Positions 36,082-44,859 of a DNA stretch of 64,000 nucleotides are shown one piece after another. The position numbers and the translations under genes were made by a program. The notes under the pieces were generated by a model that was not told the origin of the DNA, did no database searches, and was given only the letters and a program-made list of their open reading frames with translations. Source of the stretch: Arthrobacter sp. ISL-85 (GTDB lineage Bacteria; Actinomycetota; Actinomycetes; Actinomycetales; Micrococcaceae); NCBI RefSeq assembly GCF_018613675.1, contig NZ_JAGGPQ010000017.1, positions 124,001-188,000 of the forward strand, written 5' to 3'. Positions within the stretch are counted from its first letter, which is position 1. Each line of letters starts with the position of its first letter.

Positions 36082-37578
36082 CTACCGGCGGGGCGAGTAG
36101 TAGGTCAGCGCCCTGGGCCGTACTTTGTAGGCTACTTTTCGCACCCCGGCCAGCGCTTCCCCGTCCACTGCCAGGGCCATGGGCGCGCCGCCTGCGTCAA
36201 TCCTGACCTCCGTGGCCTCCCGCAAGTGCGTGATCCCGGAACTCGCCACCGTCCCCGTCAGCACGGACCACAGCAGACGTAGCCGGGCAAAGGATTCATC
36301 AGCGGTGATCAGCCGGACATCGAGAACGCCGTCATCCATCACTGGCCTGATCAGGGGCGCGTGGTCCCGGGGGTAATAGCGGCCGCGCCCCAGGTAGGCG
36401 ATCCACACCTTGTGCCGGATGCCGTCCACGGACAGCGTGATGGGGCTGCCGGCGGCGAAGGTCCGGAACATGGCCACCACGCCGGCCAGTGGCTTTCCCA
36501 AGGCCGGCTGCAGGTGTTCCCGCCGCCGCACCAGGTTTGGGTAGAGGCCCACGCTGGAGGTGTTCAGCATGATCAGCTCCGAAACTTCCGGGTTTCCGGC
36601 CAGCCCGCGCTCCGCGGTGACCACACCGATGTCTGCCAGTGCGGCTTCCCCCTTGCCCGCCGCTTCCACCGCATCCTTCAGGCTTCCCGTACCTGCATCA
36701 CGCGCAAAGTGGTTGAGGGTTCCGCCTGGAAGGACCAGCAGGGGAATGGAGCGTTCGACGGCGGCAGCGGCGGCCGCGCCCACAGTCCCGTCGCCACCCC
36801 ACACACCCAAAGCCCGGGTCCCCGGAAAGTCCGCAGTGGCGCTAATACGCTGCACCAGGTCTTCGTCAGGTTGCACGGTGTTTATATGCGCTTTTGGAAA
36901 TACTTCCCGGAGCGCGGAGGCGGTTTCCTCCTTGAACGAGCCACCCAGGGTGTTCACCACGATGCTGAGTCCCTCGCCGCCTGGAAGCGCAGGCGCGCTG
37001 GTCCACGCACGGGATGTCTGCGGGATGGGCGGGCGGGCCGGCCACCAATGGCGGGTTACCAAGGCGGCTCCGGCACCCAGGGCTGAGCCGAACAGGACAT
37101 CCGAAGGCCAGTGCGCACCCGTGTGGACCCTTGAGTAGGCCACGCCCAGGGCGGCGGGCGCCAGGACCACACCGAGGGCTGGGCGGACCAGGCCGGCTCC
37201 GACCGCAAACGCCACAGCCGACGCGGAGTGTCCGGACGGCATGGAGGAGCTCGTGGGCTGCGGATGGACGAAACGGAAGACGGGCAGATGCTCGGGCAGC
37301 GGACGCGCCCGGGGGAGCAGCGTCTTGAACACCGCGTTGGTGACGGCGGATGCGACACCCTGGGCGATCAGGCCATGGAGCGCTGCCCTTCGTGTTTTTC
37401 CCGGGAAAAGCGCCAGGACCGCCGCCGTTCCCATCCAGAGCTTGCCTTGGTTGGCCGAGGCTGAGAGGCGGCGGAAGAAGACATCATAATCTCCGCCCGG
37501 CAGGTTGGAAACATGCCCGAGAAGGTATCTATCGAGGCGGCTGATCCAACTCCGGCTGTTGGGCCTGGTGCTTTGCAT
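36082..37578 (-). CDS. Bifunctional PAP2 phosphatase / diacylglycerol kinase family protein
   Basis: 498 residues. The N-terminal PAP2 domain (about 40-190) has the three-part signature KTLLPRARP, MPSGHS and SRVHTGAHWPSD, with several membrane segments. The C-terminal lipid-kinase catalytic domain (about 205-495) has GGDGTVGAA and LVLPGGTLNHFARD, the glycine-rich nucleotide site of DagK/YegS-like proteins. The fusion is known in actinobacteria and couples dephosphorylation and phosphorylation of lipids at the membrane, but the true lipid substrates are not proven. It is leftward, 22 bp after the end of the MFS gene's neighbourhood, with no clear operon partner. Confidence 0.88.
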   Translation of the reverse strand: MQSTRPNSRSWISRLDRYLLGHVSNLPGGDYDVFFRRLSASANQGKLWMGTAAVLALFPGKTRRAALHGLIAQGVASAVTNAVFKTLLPRARPLPEHLPVFRFVHPQPTSSSMPSGHSASAVAFAVGAGLVRPALGVVLAPAALGVAYSRVHTGAHWPSDVLFGSALGAGAALVTRHWWPARPPIPQTSRAWTSAPALPGGEGLSIVVNTLGGSFKEETASALREVFPKAHINTVQPDEDLVQRISATADFPGTRALGVWGGDGTVGAAAAAAVERSIPLLVLPGGTLNHFARDAGTGSLKDAVEAAGKGEAALADIGVVTAERGLAGNPEVSELIMLNTSSVGLYPNLVRRREHLQPALGKPLAGVVAMFRTFAAGSPITLSVDGIRHKVWIAYLGRGRYYPRDHAPLIRPVMDDGVLDVRLITADESFARLRLLWSVLTGTVASSGITHLREATEVRIDAGGAPMALAVDGEALAGVRKVAYKVRPRALTYYSPRR

Positions 37579-37600
37579 GTGATCACCCTAACCTGCAGGC

Positions 37601-38815
37601 CTATTCCTGCTCAGCAGGCTCCTGCTCTACGCGCAGGGGCCGGGCGGCTCCGGCGAGCAGCAGCGCCAGCAGGATGGGAGCCAGGATTGCCAGAAGTGCG
37701 GTGTGGATGCCGGTGAGGTCGCCGAGATAGCCCAGCAACGGCGGGCCTGCCAGGAACGATATATAACCCAAAGTGGATACAACCGATACGCGGGCAGCGG
37801 AGTGTTTCGGGTCATCCGAGGCAGCGGACATGCCCATGGGGAAGGCCAGGGCGGCACCCACACCCCAAAGGGCTGCCCCAACGCCGGCCAGCCAGATGTT
37901 GGACGCCAACACGAAGAGGCCCAGCCCCGCGGCCGCCGCGGCCATGCTGGCCCGGAGCACCGCGACCCGTCCGTACTTGTCGATGACCCGGCCGCCGAGG
38001 AACCGCATGGCCGTCATGGCCAGGACGAACAGGGCGAACATGAGGGCGCCGGTGGACTCGGAGGTGGCCAGACCGTCCACCGAGGCCTTGGCGATCCAGT
38101 CGTTGCCGGCTCCTTCGGTGAGGGTGGCACCCAGGACCACCAGACCGATGAGCAGGGTCCTGCTGTCCCGCCAGGCAGATGGTCCTTTGGCTGGTTTCGG
38201 CTCCCCTTCCACAAGGGCAGTCGGGATGTGGGGAAGGAAGTACCGTGGCACGCTCAGTGCCACCAGCACCACCACGGCTGCGATCACCAGGAGATGCAAT
38301 GGCAGGTCGACGCCCATGGTTGACAGCCCCGCCCCCACGAGAGCGCCTACGAAAGCGCCGCCACTGAAGGCCGCGTGGAACTGCGGCATGACAGTGCGCC
38401 GGAGCTTGTGCTCAACGTCCGCTCCCTCGATGTTTTGTGCCACGTCCCAGAGACCGATCCCAATGCCAAAGAAGAACAGCGACACCGCCGTCCCGGGAAT
38501 GGACGTGGCCAGGAGGGACATGGCGATGCCCACGCCTGCGGCGGCGGCAAGGAGGCCGGCAAAGCGCACAGTGCTGGCGGTCCCGATCCTGCCGACCACC
38601 AAGCCGGCGGTGGGAAGCGCGAGCAGGGAGCCGATGGCCGTGCACAGCAGCAGGGTGCCCATTTGGCCGGAAGTGATGTGCAGAGTCTGGGTGACAGCAG
38701 GAATCCTGGCCGCCCAGCTGGCAAAGACCAGCCCGTTGATGCCGAAGACCACGAACGTTGCTGCGGCCGCGGCCTTTAATCCTGTCTGCTGTTCCGTACC
38801 GGTGTTGGTACTCAT
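37601..38815 (-). CDS. MFS transporter
   Basis: 404 residues with about 12 membrane helices in two halves. FASWAARIPAVTQTLHITSG at the start and GRIGTASTVRFAG (a loop 2-3 motif-like segment) are typical of an MFS group related to FucP/YbjJ-like proteins. GGRVIDKYGRVAVLR is the matching motif in the second half. Substrate unknown. Its ATG overlaps the DeoR-type regulator stop (ATGA), so the two are an operon and the regulator probably controls uptake or export of a sugar-like compound. Confidence 0.87.
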   Translation of the reverse strand: MSTNTGTEQQTGLKAAAAATFVVFGINGLVFASWAARIPAVTQTLHITSGQMGTLLLCTAIGSLLALPTAGLVVGRIGTASTVRFAGLLAAAAGVGIAMSLLATSIPGTAVSLFFFGIGIGLWDVAQNIEGADVEHKLRRTVMPQFHAAFSGGAFVGALVGAGLSTMGVDLPLHLLVIAAVVVLVALSVPRYFLPHIPTALVEGEPKPAKGPSAWRDSRTLLIGLVVLGATLTEGAGNDWIAKASVDGLATSESTGALMFALFVLAMTAMRFLGGRVIDKYGRVAVLRASMAAAAAGLGLFVLASNIWLAGVGAALWGVGAALAFPMGMSAASDDPKHSAARVSVVSTLGYISFLAGPPLLGYLGDLTGIHTALLAILAPILLALLLAGAARPLRVEQEPAEQE

Positions 38816-39585
38816 ACGCTCACTACTTCCACAGAGTATTTTTCAAGTTCGGACATGTCCTGCACACTGAATTTCCGGTCCGTGACAATGAGGTCCACCC
38901 GGGCCAGGCCGGCCACGAGTACCCGGGCGTGCGCCTGCCACTTTGCAGCTGTGGCAGCCACCACCACCCGTGCTGCCGATTCCAGGCCCGCTGTCTTGAC
39001 TGCTGCATCTTCAAGGTCGTGGGCCAGCAAGCCGTCCTTGAAGTCCACGGCACAGGGCGTGAGCACGGCGGTGTCAAAGCGCAGGGACCTGATATTGGAC
39101 TCGGCCAGGGGTCCGCGGAAACAGAGTTCACCGGGTACCACGCTGCCTCCGGGCAGCAGCAGCGCCGGGCGCGAACCCTCTGCACCGTCCCCTTCAGCTG
39201 CCGCGTTTAGCGCTTGAAGGGACATGGGCATGAGCGTCAGTTCCCTGCCTGCCACGGCCCGTGCCACCGCAGTGGCCGTGCTTCCACTGTCCAACCAGAC
39301 GTGTTCGCGTTCAGCAAGGAGGCCTGCGACGGCTGCCGCGATCCGCCTCTTGCCGTCCAGCTCTTCCAGTTCCCGCTGTCCGTAACCGGGGTTCTGCCCC
39401 TGCCCAATCAGGCTCCGGGCACCCCCGTGGACCCTTCGAAGCACGCCATGGCCGGCAAGCACCTCGAGGTCGCGGCGGATGGTGGCACCGGAAGCGCCGC
39501 ACGCCTGGATCAGCTCCTCAACGCTCACCTCTGGCTGCCGCCGAAGGACCTCGGTGATGGTGCGCTGCCGCTCCGCCGTCTTCAT
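38812..39585 (-). CDS. DeoR/GlpR-family transcriptional regulator
   Basis: 257 residues from ATG 39585; TTG 39591 would add two. The N-terminal helix-turn-helix VEELIQACGASGATIRRDLE and VLRRVHGGA are hallmark DeoR features. The C-terminal sensor domain has WLDSGSTATAVARA and the end VVVAATAAKWQA. Members repress sugar-metabolism genes and are released by phosphorylated sugars. A palindrome covering its own start region (39585-39619) suggests autoregulation, and the downstream MFS gene overlaps by 4 bp, so the transporter is the likely target. Confidence 0.92.
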   Translation of the reverse strand: MKTAERQRTITEVLRRQPEVSVEELIQACGASGATIRRDLEVLAGHGVLRRVHGGARSLIGQGQNPGYGQRELEELDGKRRIAAAVAGLLAEREHVWLDSGSTATAVARAVAGRELTLMPMSLQALNAAAEGDGAEGSRPALLLPGGSVVPGELCFRGPLAESNIRSLRFDTAVLTPCAVDFKDGLLAHDLEDAAVKTAGLESAARVVVAATAAKWQAHARVLVAGLARVDLIVTDRKFSVQDMSELEKYSVEVVSV

Positions 39586-39619
39586 GATCAAATGCTACCA
39601 AAAAATGATTATTTGATCA
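39585..39619. promoter_or_regulatory. Palindromic operator at the deoR-like start
   Basis: TGATCAAAT (39585-39593) and ATTTGATCA (39611-39619) are perfect 9-bp inverted repeats, separated by 17 bp. One arm covers the regulator's translation start, the other lies in its promoter region. The spacing (26 bp centre to centre) suits binding by a dimer or tetramer of the encoded protein. The AT-rich composition contrasts with the surrounding genes. Confidence 0.6.
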
Positions 39620-39634
39620 CTGAACGTGAGTGGT

Positions 39635-41317
39635 TCAGCGAATCCGCTCTACCCGTTGCTCGTCCCACACCGGTTCCGCGGACTCGTACACTTTGCCGTC
39701 GGATCCAAACACCAGGAACCGGTCGAACGTCCGCGCGAACCAGCGGTCGTGGGTAACCGCCAGGACGGTGCCTTCGAAGTGGTCGATGGCCCGTTCCAAC
39801 GCTTCGGCCGAGTGCAGGTCCAGGTTGTCCGTGGGCTCGTCCAGCAGGAGCAGGGTGGCACCGCTGAGCTGGAGGAGCAGGATCTGGAACCGGGCCTGCT
39901 GGCCGCCGGAGAGGGACTCGTACTTTTGTTCCGACTGTCCGGCGAGGCCGTAGCCGTCCAGCGCGCCGGCGGCGGCCTCCCGGCCCAGCCCGGACCGGTG
40001 CTCATCGCCGCGGTGCAGGATCTCCAGCAGGGTCTTGCCCAGGAGGTCGGGCCGGACGTGGGTCTGGGCGAAGAACCCCGGGCGGATCCGCGCCCCGAGC
40101 TTCACGGTCCCTTCGTGCGGGACCTCCGCTATCTCCACATCGGATACAGGAAGGTGCTCCCGTTCCGGGTCCGTCCCGCCGGTGGCGAGCAGGCGCAGGA
40201 AGTGGGACTTGCCGGAGCCATTGGACCCGAGCACGCCCACGCGGTCACCGAACCATACCTCGGTGGAGAACGGCTTCATCAGGCCGGTGAGCTCCAATTG
40301 CTCCGCCACGATGGCGCGTTTGGCGGTCCGGCCGCCCTTGAGCCGCATCTGGACGTTCTGTTCGATGGGCAGCGCCTCGGGCGGCCCAATTTCGAGGAAC
40401 TTGGCCAGCCGCGTTTGCGCTGCATGGTAGCGGTTGGCCATGTCGGAGCGGAAGGCGGCCTTGTTCTTGTACATGTTGACGAGTTCCTTGAGCTTGATGT
40501 GCTCCTCGTCCCAGCGTTTGCGGAGCTCCTCGAAGCGCGCGTTGCGGTCGTCACGTGCCTCCACGTAGGAGCCAAAGCCCCCGCCGTGGATCCAGGCCCC
40601 TGCCCCGTTGATGCCTGGTTCCAGGGTGACAATGCGGCCGGCGGCGTTGTTCAGGAGTTCCCGGTCGTGGCTGATGAAGAAGACCGTCTTCTTCGAGTCA
40701 TTCAGCCTTTCCTCGAGCCAGCGCTTCCCCGGGACGTCCAGGTAGTTATCCGGCTCGTCAAGGAGCAGGAGATCATCCGGGCCGGCGAACAGTGCCTCCA
40801 GCACCAGGCGCTTTTGCTCGCCGCCGGACAGGGACGACGCCGGGCGGTGCTGCGCGCGGTCAAAGGGCAGGCCCAGCGCGGCCATGCAGACCTCGTCCCA
40901 GACGGTTTCGACGTCGTAGCCACCGGCATCCCCCCAGTCCACGATGGCCTGGGCGTACCGCATCTGGGTGGGCTCGTCGTCGTGCTCCATCATGGCCAGC
41001 TCTGCCTCATCAACCTCGCGGGCAGCGGCCGCCAGGGACGGGGGAGCGGCGGATACCAGGAGGTCCCGGACGGTGGAGCCGTCCCGCACCTGGCCCACGA
41101 ACTGGCGCATGATCCCCATGGTCCCGGAGCGGCCCACCACGCCCTCGTCCGGAACCAGGTCTCCGGCGATGATCCGGAACAGTGTGGTCTTGCCGGTGCC
41201 GTTGGGGCCGATCAGGGCCGTTTTGGTGCCGTCCGGGACCTTGAAGGTGACCCCGTTCAGGAGCTGGGTGCCGTCGGAGAGGAAGTAGTCGATGCCGGAA
41301 ACGTCAATATGGGCCAC
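39635..41317 (-). CDS. ABC-F family ATP-binding protein
   Basis: 560 residues with two ATP-binding cassettes and no membrane part. First cassette: GPNGTGKTT, SSLSGGEQKRLVLE, LLLDEPDNYLD. Second: GSNGSGKSHFLRLL, SLSGGQQARFQIL, LLLDEPTDNLD. A charged linker (about 220-290) with KNKAAFRSDMANRYHAA lies between, as in ABC-F translation factors that act on the ribosome; some members protect against antibiotics. No dedicated antibiotic-biosynthesis neighbour is seen, so a housekeeping role is more likely. It is leftward and 25 bp after the PBP gene's upstream neighbour end on the same strand. Confidence 0.93.
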   Translation of the reverse strand: MAHIDVSGIDYFLSDGTQLLNGVTFKVPDGTKTALIGPNGTGKTTLFRIIAGDLVPDEGVVGRSGTMGIMRQFVGQVRDGSTVRDLLVSAAPPSLAAAAREVDEAELAMMEHDDEPTQMRYAQAIVDWGDAGGYDVETVWDEVCMAALGLPFDRAQHRPASSLSGGEQKRLVLEALFAGPDDLLLLDEPDNYLDVPGKRWLEERLNDSKKTVFFISHDRELLNNAAGRIVTLEPGINGAGAWIHGGGFGSYVEARDDRNARFEELRKRWDEEHIKLKELVNMYKNKAAFRSDMANRYHAAQTRLAKFLEIGPPEALPIEQNVQMRLKGGRTAKRAIVAEQLELTGLMKPFSTEVWFGDRVGVLGSNGSGKSHFLRLLATGGTDPEREHLPVSDVEIAEVPHEGTVKLGARIRPGFFAQTHVRPDLLGKTLLEILHRGDEHRSGLGREAAAGALDGYGLAGQSEQKYESLSGGQQARFQILLLQLSGATLLLLDEPTDNLDLHSAEALERAIDHFEGTVLAVTHDRWFARTFDRFLVFGSDGKVYESAEPVWDEQRVERIR

Positions 41318-41342
41318 ACCGTCAATCCTCCCACGGCTGTCC

Positions 41343-43331
41343 TTAGCCTGCGGCGGTGAGGAACTGCTTCAGCAGCGGGCCGGAGGTGGTGGCGCCCAGG
41401 CCGCCGTCCTCCACGAAGACGGCTACGGCCAGGTCACCATGGACGGCAACGATCCAGGCGTGCGTCTTGGGAGGATTCTCCGTGCCGAACTCGGCCGTTC
41501 CGGTCTTGGCGCCCACCGGGGCACCGGGGACGCTGGAAAGGAAGCCCGCGTGCCCGGAGGTGACCACGGCGCGCATCATGTCCGCAAGCGATGCCGCCTC
41601 CGCTGCGGTGATGGGCTTGTCCGACGCCGTGGAGGGCGCCTCTGCCGTGGCTGTCGCCGATGCTTCGGCTGCTGGAGCGGTGGATCCCGCCGTTGTCCCG
41701 GCGGCGGGAGCACCGGCGTCGGGATTCAGGACCAGCTGCGCCGAGACCGGGGCGCCCTTGGCGACCGAGCCGGCCATGATCGCCGCAGCCAGCGGGGACA
41801 GCAGCACCTTGCCCTGGCCAATCATGGATGCGGCGTGTTCCGTGCCCTGGGCTTCGCCGGGAACGGAGCCCAGGAAGGCTTCCGCCCCGAGCTTGGGCGC
41901 CTCAACCGCAACACCCATGGATGTGGCGGCAGCTTCAAGCTGGCCCTGCGAGACCGAGTCGCGCTGCGAGATGAAGGCAGTGTTGCAGGAGTGCGCAAAG
42001 GCGTCCCGCAGTGTGACCGCGCCCAGGGAGGTCTCGGGGTAGCCTTCGGAGTTCTTGAAGGTCCGTCCGTCCACTGTGAGCGTCGGGGTGCACTGGACGG
42101 TGGAGTCCGGCGTCATCCCGTTGCGGAACATTGCGAGGGAATCCACCATTTTGAAGATGGAGCCCGGTGCGTACTGTCCCAGCATGGCGGTGTTGTAGCC
42201 GTTGCTGCCGGGCCCGGAGGCCGCTGCCAGCACGGCCCCGCTGGAGGGGCGAAGCGCCACGATGGCTGACGCAGGCCCCACTTTTTCCAGGGTGGTTTCA
42301 GCCAGTGACTGCAGCCGCGGATCGAGCGTGGTCTTCAGTGGTGTCCCGGGCTTGGGTGCAACCTGGAAGAGAACGCGACGGGGGTCCGTTCCTGCGGACT
42401 GGATCTGTTCGCGGGTCAGGTCCGCCCGCTGCGCGCGGATGACGACGGCGTCCGATCCACGAAGCTGTTTGTCGTACTGCTGCTGGAGCCCGCCGATGCC
42501 GGTGACATCGCCTGCGGCCAGGGCACCTTTCGACGCGTCGATCTGTTCGGCCGTGGCTTCGCCAACGGAACCAAGGACTGCGCGCGCAAACGTCCTGCTC
42601 GGGGCCAGGGGAATCGACGCCGGAATTCCCCGGGCGCCGGGAATGGCCTGGATTTGCTCATCAGAGATGGTCCGGCCTTCTTCACGCAGGGTGATCGCGG
42701 GAACAAAGGCCTGCGCCCCGGCGGACTTGACCTGCTGCACGTAAGCGGCCGGGTCCACCCCTACCAGTGCTGCCAGCTTGCCTGCGGAATCGGCCGGGTC
42801 TGCCGCGCCCAGCTGGGGCTTGTCGATGCCCACATTCAGCACGGGCCGGTAGGTCACCAGCGGGACGTCACCGGCACCAAGGATGTCGGCGCGTTGGGGG
42901 GACTGGGATCCTTTGGTCACGATCTCGCTGTCCGCAAGGCCTGGTGCCAGGATGGCCGGGTCCCAGACGGTGAGCCATTTGTCGCCGGACTTCTTGAAGT
43001 TCGCCGCGATGGTGTATTTCCACTCAGCATCGCCGAGCTTCCATGTGTAGTTCAAGGGGGCGGACGCCTTGTCGCCGTCCAGCGTCAGGCCGCCGGCCTG
43101 GACCTCGGGCTTTTGCGGGTCCAGGGCCGCAAAGACCTGGTGCAGCTGGTCGTTGGCCGACGCCGCGTCCTTGCCTTCGAAAGCTACGGACCCTACGTCC
43201 AGCGCCGAGACCGCGGCGGCCAGTTGTTGTGCCGCGGTTTCTGCCCCGGATTTTCCGTCATCGCAGGCCACCAGGGAGGTTCCGAGAATGAGCGCAGCTA
43301 CGGCAAGCGAAAGTTTTGTTGATTTCCCCAT
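41343..43331 (-). CDS. Lipoprotein penicillin-binding transpeptidase with MecA-N-like domain
   Basis: 662 residues from ATG 43331; upstream frame is not protein-like. A lipobox, LVAC, ends the signal segment (about residues 6-24). An NTF2-like MecA N-terminal domain (about 30-150) and PBP dimerisation domain precede the transpeptidase. Active-site motifs: SIFK (SxxK serine), SCN and KTGTAE. It would crosslink peptidoglycan on the outer surface. The Ala/Thr-rich insert AEASATATAEAPSTASD before the KTG motif is a low-complexity loop. MecA-N domains are shared with low-affinity PBPs, so beta-lactam tolerance is possible but not shown. Confidence 0.9.
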   Translation of the reverse strand: MGKSTKLSLAVAALILGTSLVACDDGKSGAETAAQQLAAAVSALDVGSVAFEGKDAASANDQLHQVFAALDPQKPEVQAGGLTLDGDKASAPLNYTWKLGDAEWKYTIAANFKKSGDKWLTVWDPAILAPGLADSEIVTKGSQSPQRADILGAGDVPLVTYRPVLNVGIDKPQLGAADPADSAGKLAALVGVDPAAYVQQVKSAGAQAFVPAITLREEGRTISDEQIQAIPGARGIPASIPLAPSRTFARAVLGSVGEATAEQIDASKGALAAGDVTGIGGLQQQYDKQLRGSDAVVIRAQRADLTREQIQSAGTDPRRVLFQVAPKPGTPLKTTLDPRLQSLAETTLEKVGPASAIVALRPSSGAVLAAASGPGSNGYNTAMLGQYAPGSIFKMVDSLAMFRNGMTPDSTVQCTPTLTVDGRTFKNSEGYPETSLGAVTLRDAFAHSCNTAFISQRDSVSQGQLEAAATSMGVAVEAPKLGAEAFLGSVPGEAQGTEHAASMIGQGKVLLSPLAAAIMAGSVAKGAPVSAQLVLNPDAGAPAAGTTAGSTAPAAEASATATAEAPSTASDKPITAAEAASLADMMRAVVTSGHAGFLSSVPGAPVGAKTGTAEFGTENPPKTHAWIVAVHGDLAVAVFVEDGGLGATTSGPLLKQFLTAAG

Positions 43332-43401
43332 CGCGCCATTATCCCCCGGGCCGGACGCGGGCAATGCCAACCGGCCGCCAGGACGTGCGGACCCCGGGAA
43401 C

Positions 43402-44859
43402 TTAGTGCCGGGGAACCTGGGAGAGTCCCAACTCCGGGACCGGCAGCCTGAAGATGTCCTTGAGGGCATGCTTTGCCGCATGCATCCCCGGCATGCCTGT
43501 CACCCCCGGCCCCGGTGGGGTCGACGACGAGCAGAGGTAGACGCCCAGCAGCGGCGTCCGCCACGGGACAGGGGAGACGACCGGCTTCTGGATAAGCCCC
43601 CGGACGTCCATCACGCCCGCACTGAAGTCGCCCCCGACGTAGTTGCGGTTGTACTCAGCCAGCTCCGCCGCGGTGATGACGTGCGATTCCACCACCAGGT
43701 CGCGGAACCCCGGCGCGAACCGTTCCAGCTGCGCCACCACCTGGCTGGTCATGTCCTTTGTTGAGCCGGAGGGAACATGGCAGTAGGTCCACAGTATGTG
43801 CCGTCCCGCCGGAGCGCGGCTGGAGTCGAAGCGGGAGGGCTGGGCGACGAGAACGTACGGCCGCTCGGGATGGCGTCCGGCACTGACCTCGTTTTCCGAG
43901 CGCGCCAGTTCCGCCCGTGTACCGCCCACGTGCACCGTGCCGGCGTCGGAAAGCCCGGCGGCCTGCCACGGAACCGGCCCGGAGAGGATGAAGTCCACCT
44001 TGCAGGAGCCGTTGCCGTAGCGGAAACGCTCCAGTGGCCGCCGGTAGTGGCCGGGGAGCGAGTCCCCCGCCATGTTCAGCAGTCCCTGGGGGGCCACGTC
44101 CAGGAGGGTGGCCCGGGCGGCAGGAAGCTGCTCCAGCCGGTCGATCGGGGTTCCAGTGTGGATGACCCCGCCGTGGGCGCGGATGTCCTCGGCCAGTGCT
44201 TCGGCGATTGATGCGGAGCCGCCGCTGGGGATGGGCCACCCACCGGCGTGCCCCAGGGCACCGAGCATGAGCCCGGCCCCGGCGGCTGCGAGGGAGGGCA
44301 GATGGGAGATGGCGTGCGCGGCCACACCGCTGAGGAGAGCCGGCGCAAGTTCTTCCCGGAACCTGGCGTTCCACAGTCCGGTTCCCTGTTCCAGGGTCCG
44401 TAGTCCGTAAATTCCGGCCACCAGGGGGTTCCGTGGGATCCGGAGTAGCTGGTTCTGCGTAAAGTCCATGACGTCGTCGATGTGCTGGACCAACGGTTCC
44501 ATGAGCCGTCGGTAGGCGGGGCCGTCCTGTCCCAGTTCCGCCGCGGTCCTGTCCAGCGATTTGTAGGCCAGCGCTGCGCGGCCGCCGTCCAGTGGCGAGC
44601 CGAAGGACACTTCCGGGGTGACCAGATCCACCCGCCGGGGCAGTTCGAAGGCACGGAAGAAAGGGGATGCCACGGCCATTGGATGCACGGCGGAGCAGAC
44701 GTCATGGAAGTGCTCCGGCTGCATCAGCTCGGTGGTCCGGGTTCCGCCGCCGATTTTCGTGGCTGCCTCGAAGACCTCCACCGAGAGTCCGGCGCGTGCC
44801 ATGACTGCTGCTGCCGAGAGCCCATTGGGACCGGAGCCTACTACCGCGACATCAGGCAT
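43402..44859 (-). CDS. FAD-dependent phytoene-desaturase-like oxidoreductase
   Basis: 485 residues from ATG 44859; the longer frame lies within the upstream gene. An FAD-binding GxGxxG motif, VAVVGSGPNGLSAAAVMARAG, begins almost at the N terminus. FEAATKIGGGTRT is the second dinucleotide motif, and the C terminus has SSSTPPGPGVTGMPG, typical of the NAD(P)/FAD oxidoreductases related to phytoene desaturases (CrtI-like) and amine oxidases. The substrate is unknown; no carotenoid genes are nearby. Its ATG overlaps the stop of the GT87 gene by 8 bp, suggesting a shared function in lipid or glycolipid metabolism. Confidence 0.85.
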   Translation of the reverse strand: MPDVAVVGSGPNGLSAAAVMARAGLSVEVFEAATKIGGGTRTTELMQPEHFHDVCSAVHPMAVASPFFRAFELPRRVDLVTPEVSFGSPLDGGRAALAYKSLDRTAAELGQDGPAYRRLMEPLVQHIDDVMDFTQNQLLRIPRNPLVAGIYGLRTLEQGTGLWNARFREELAPALLSGVAAHAISHLPSLAAAGAGLMLGALGHAGGWPIPSGGSASIAEALAEDIRAHGGVIHTGTPIDRLEQLPAARATLLDVAPQGLLNMAGDSLPGHYRRPLERFRYGNGSCKVDFILSGPVPWQAAGLSDAGTVHVGGTRAELARSENEVSAGRHPERPYVLVAQPSRFDSSRAPAGRHILWTYCHVPSGSTKDMTSQVVAQLERFAPGFRDLVVESHVITAAELAEYNRNYVGGDFSAGVMDVRGLIQKPVVSPVPWRTPLLGVYLCSSSTPPGPGVTGMPGMHAAKHALKDIFRLPVPELGLSQVPRH

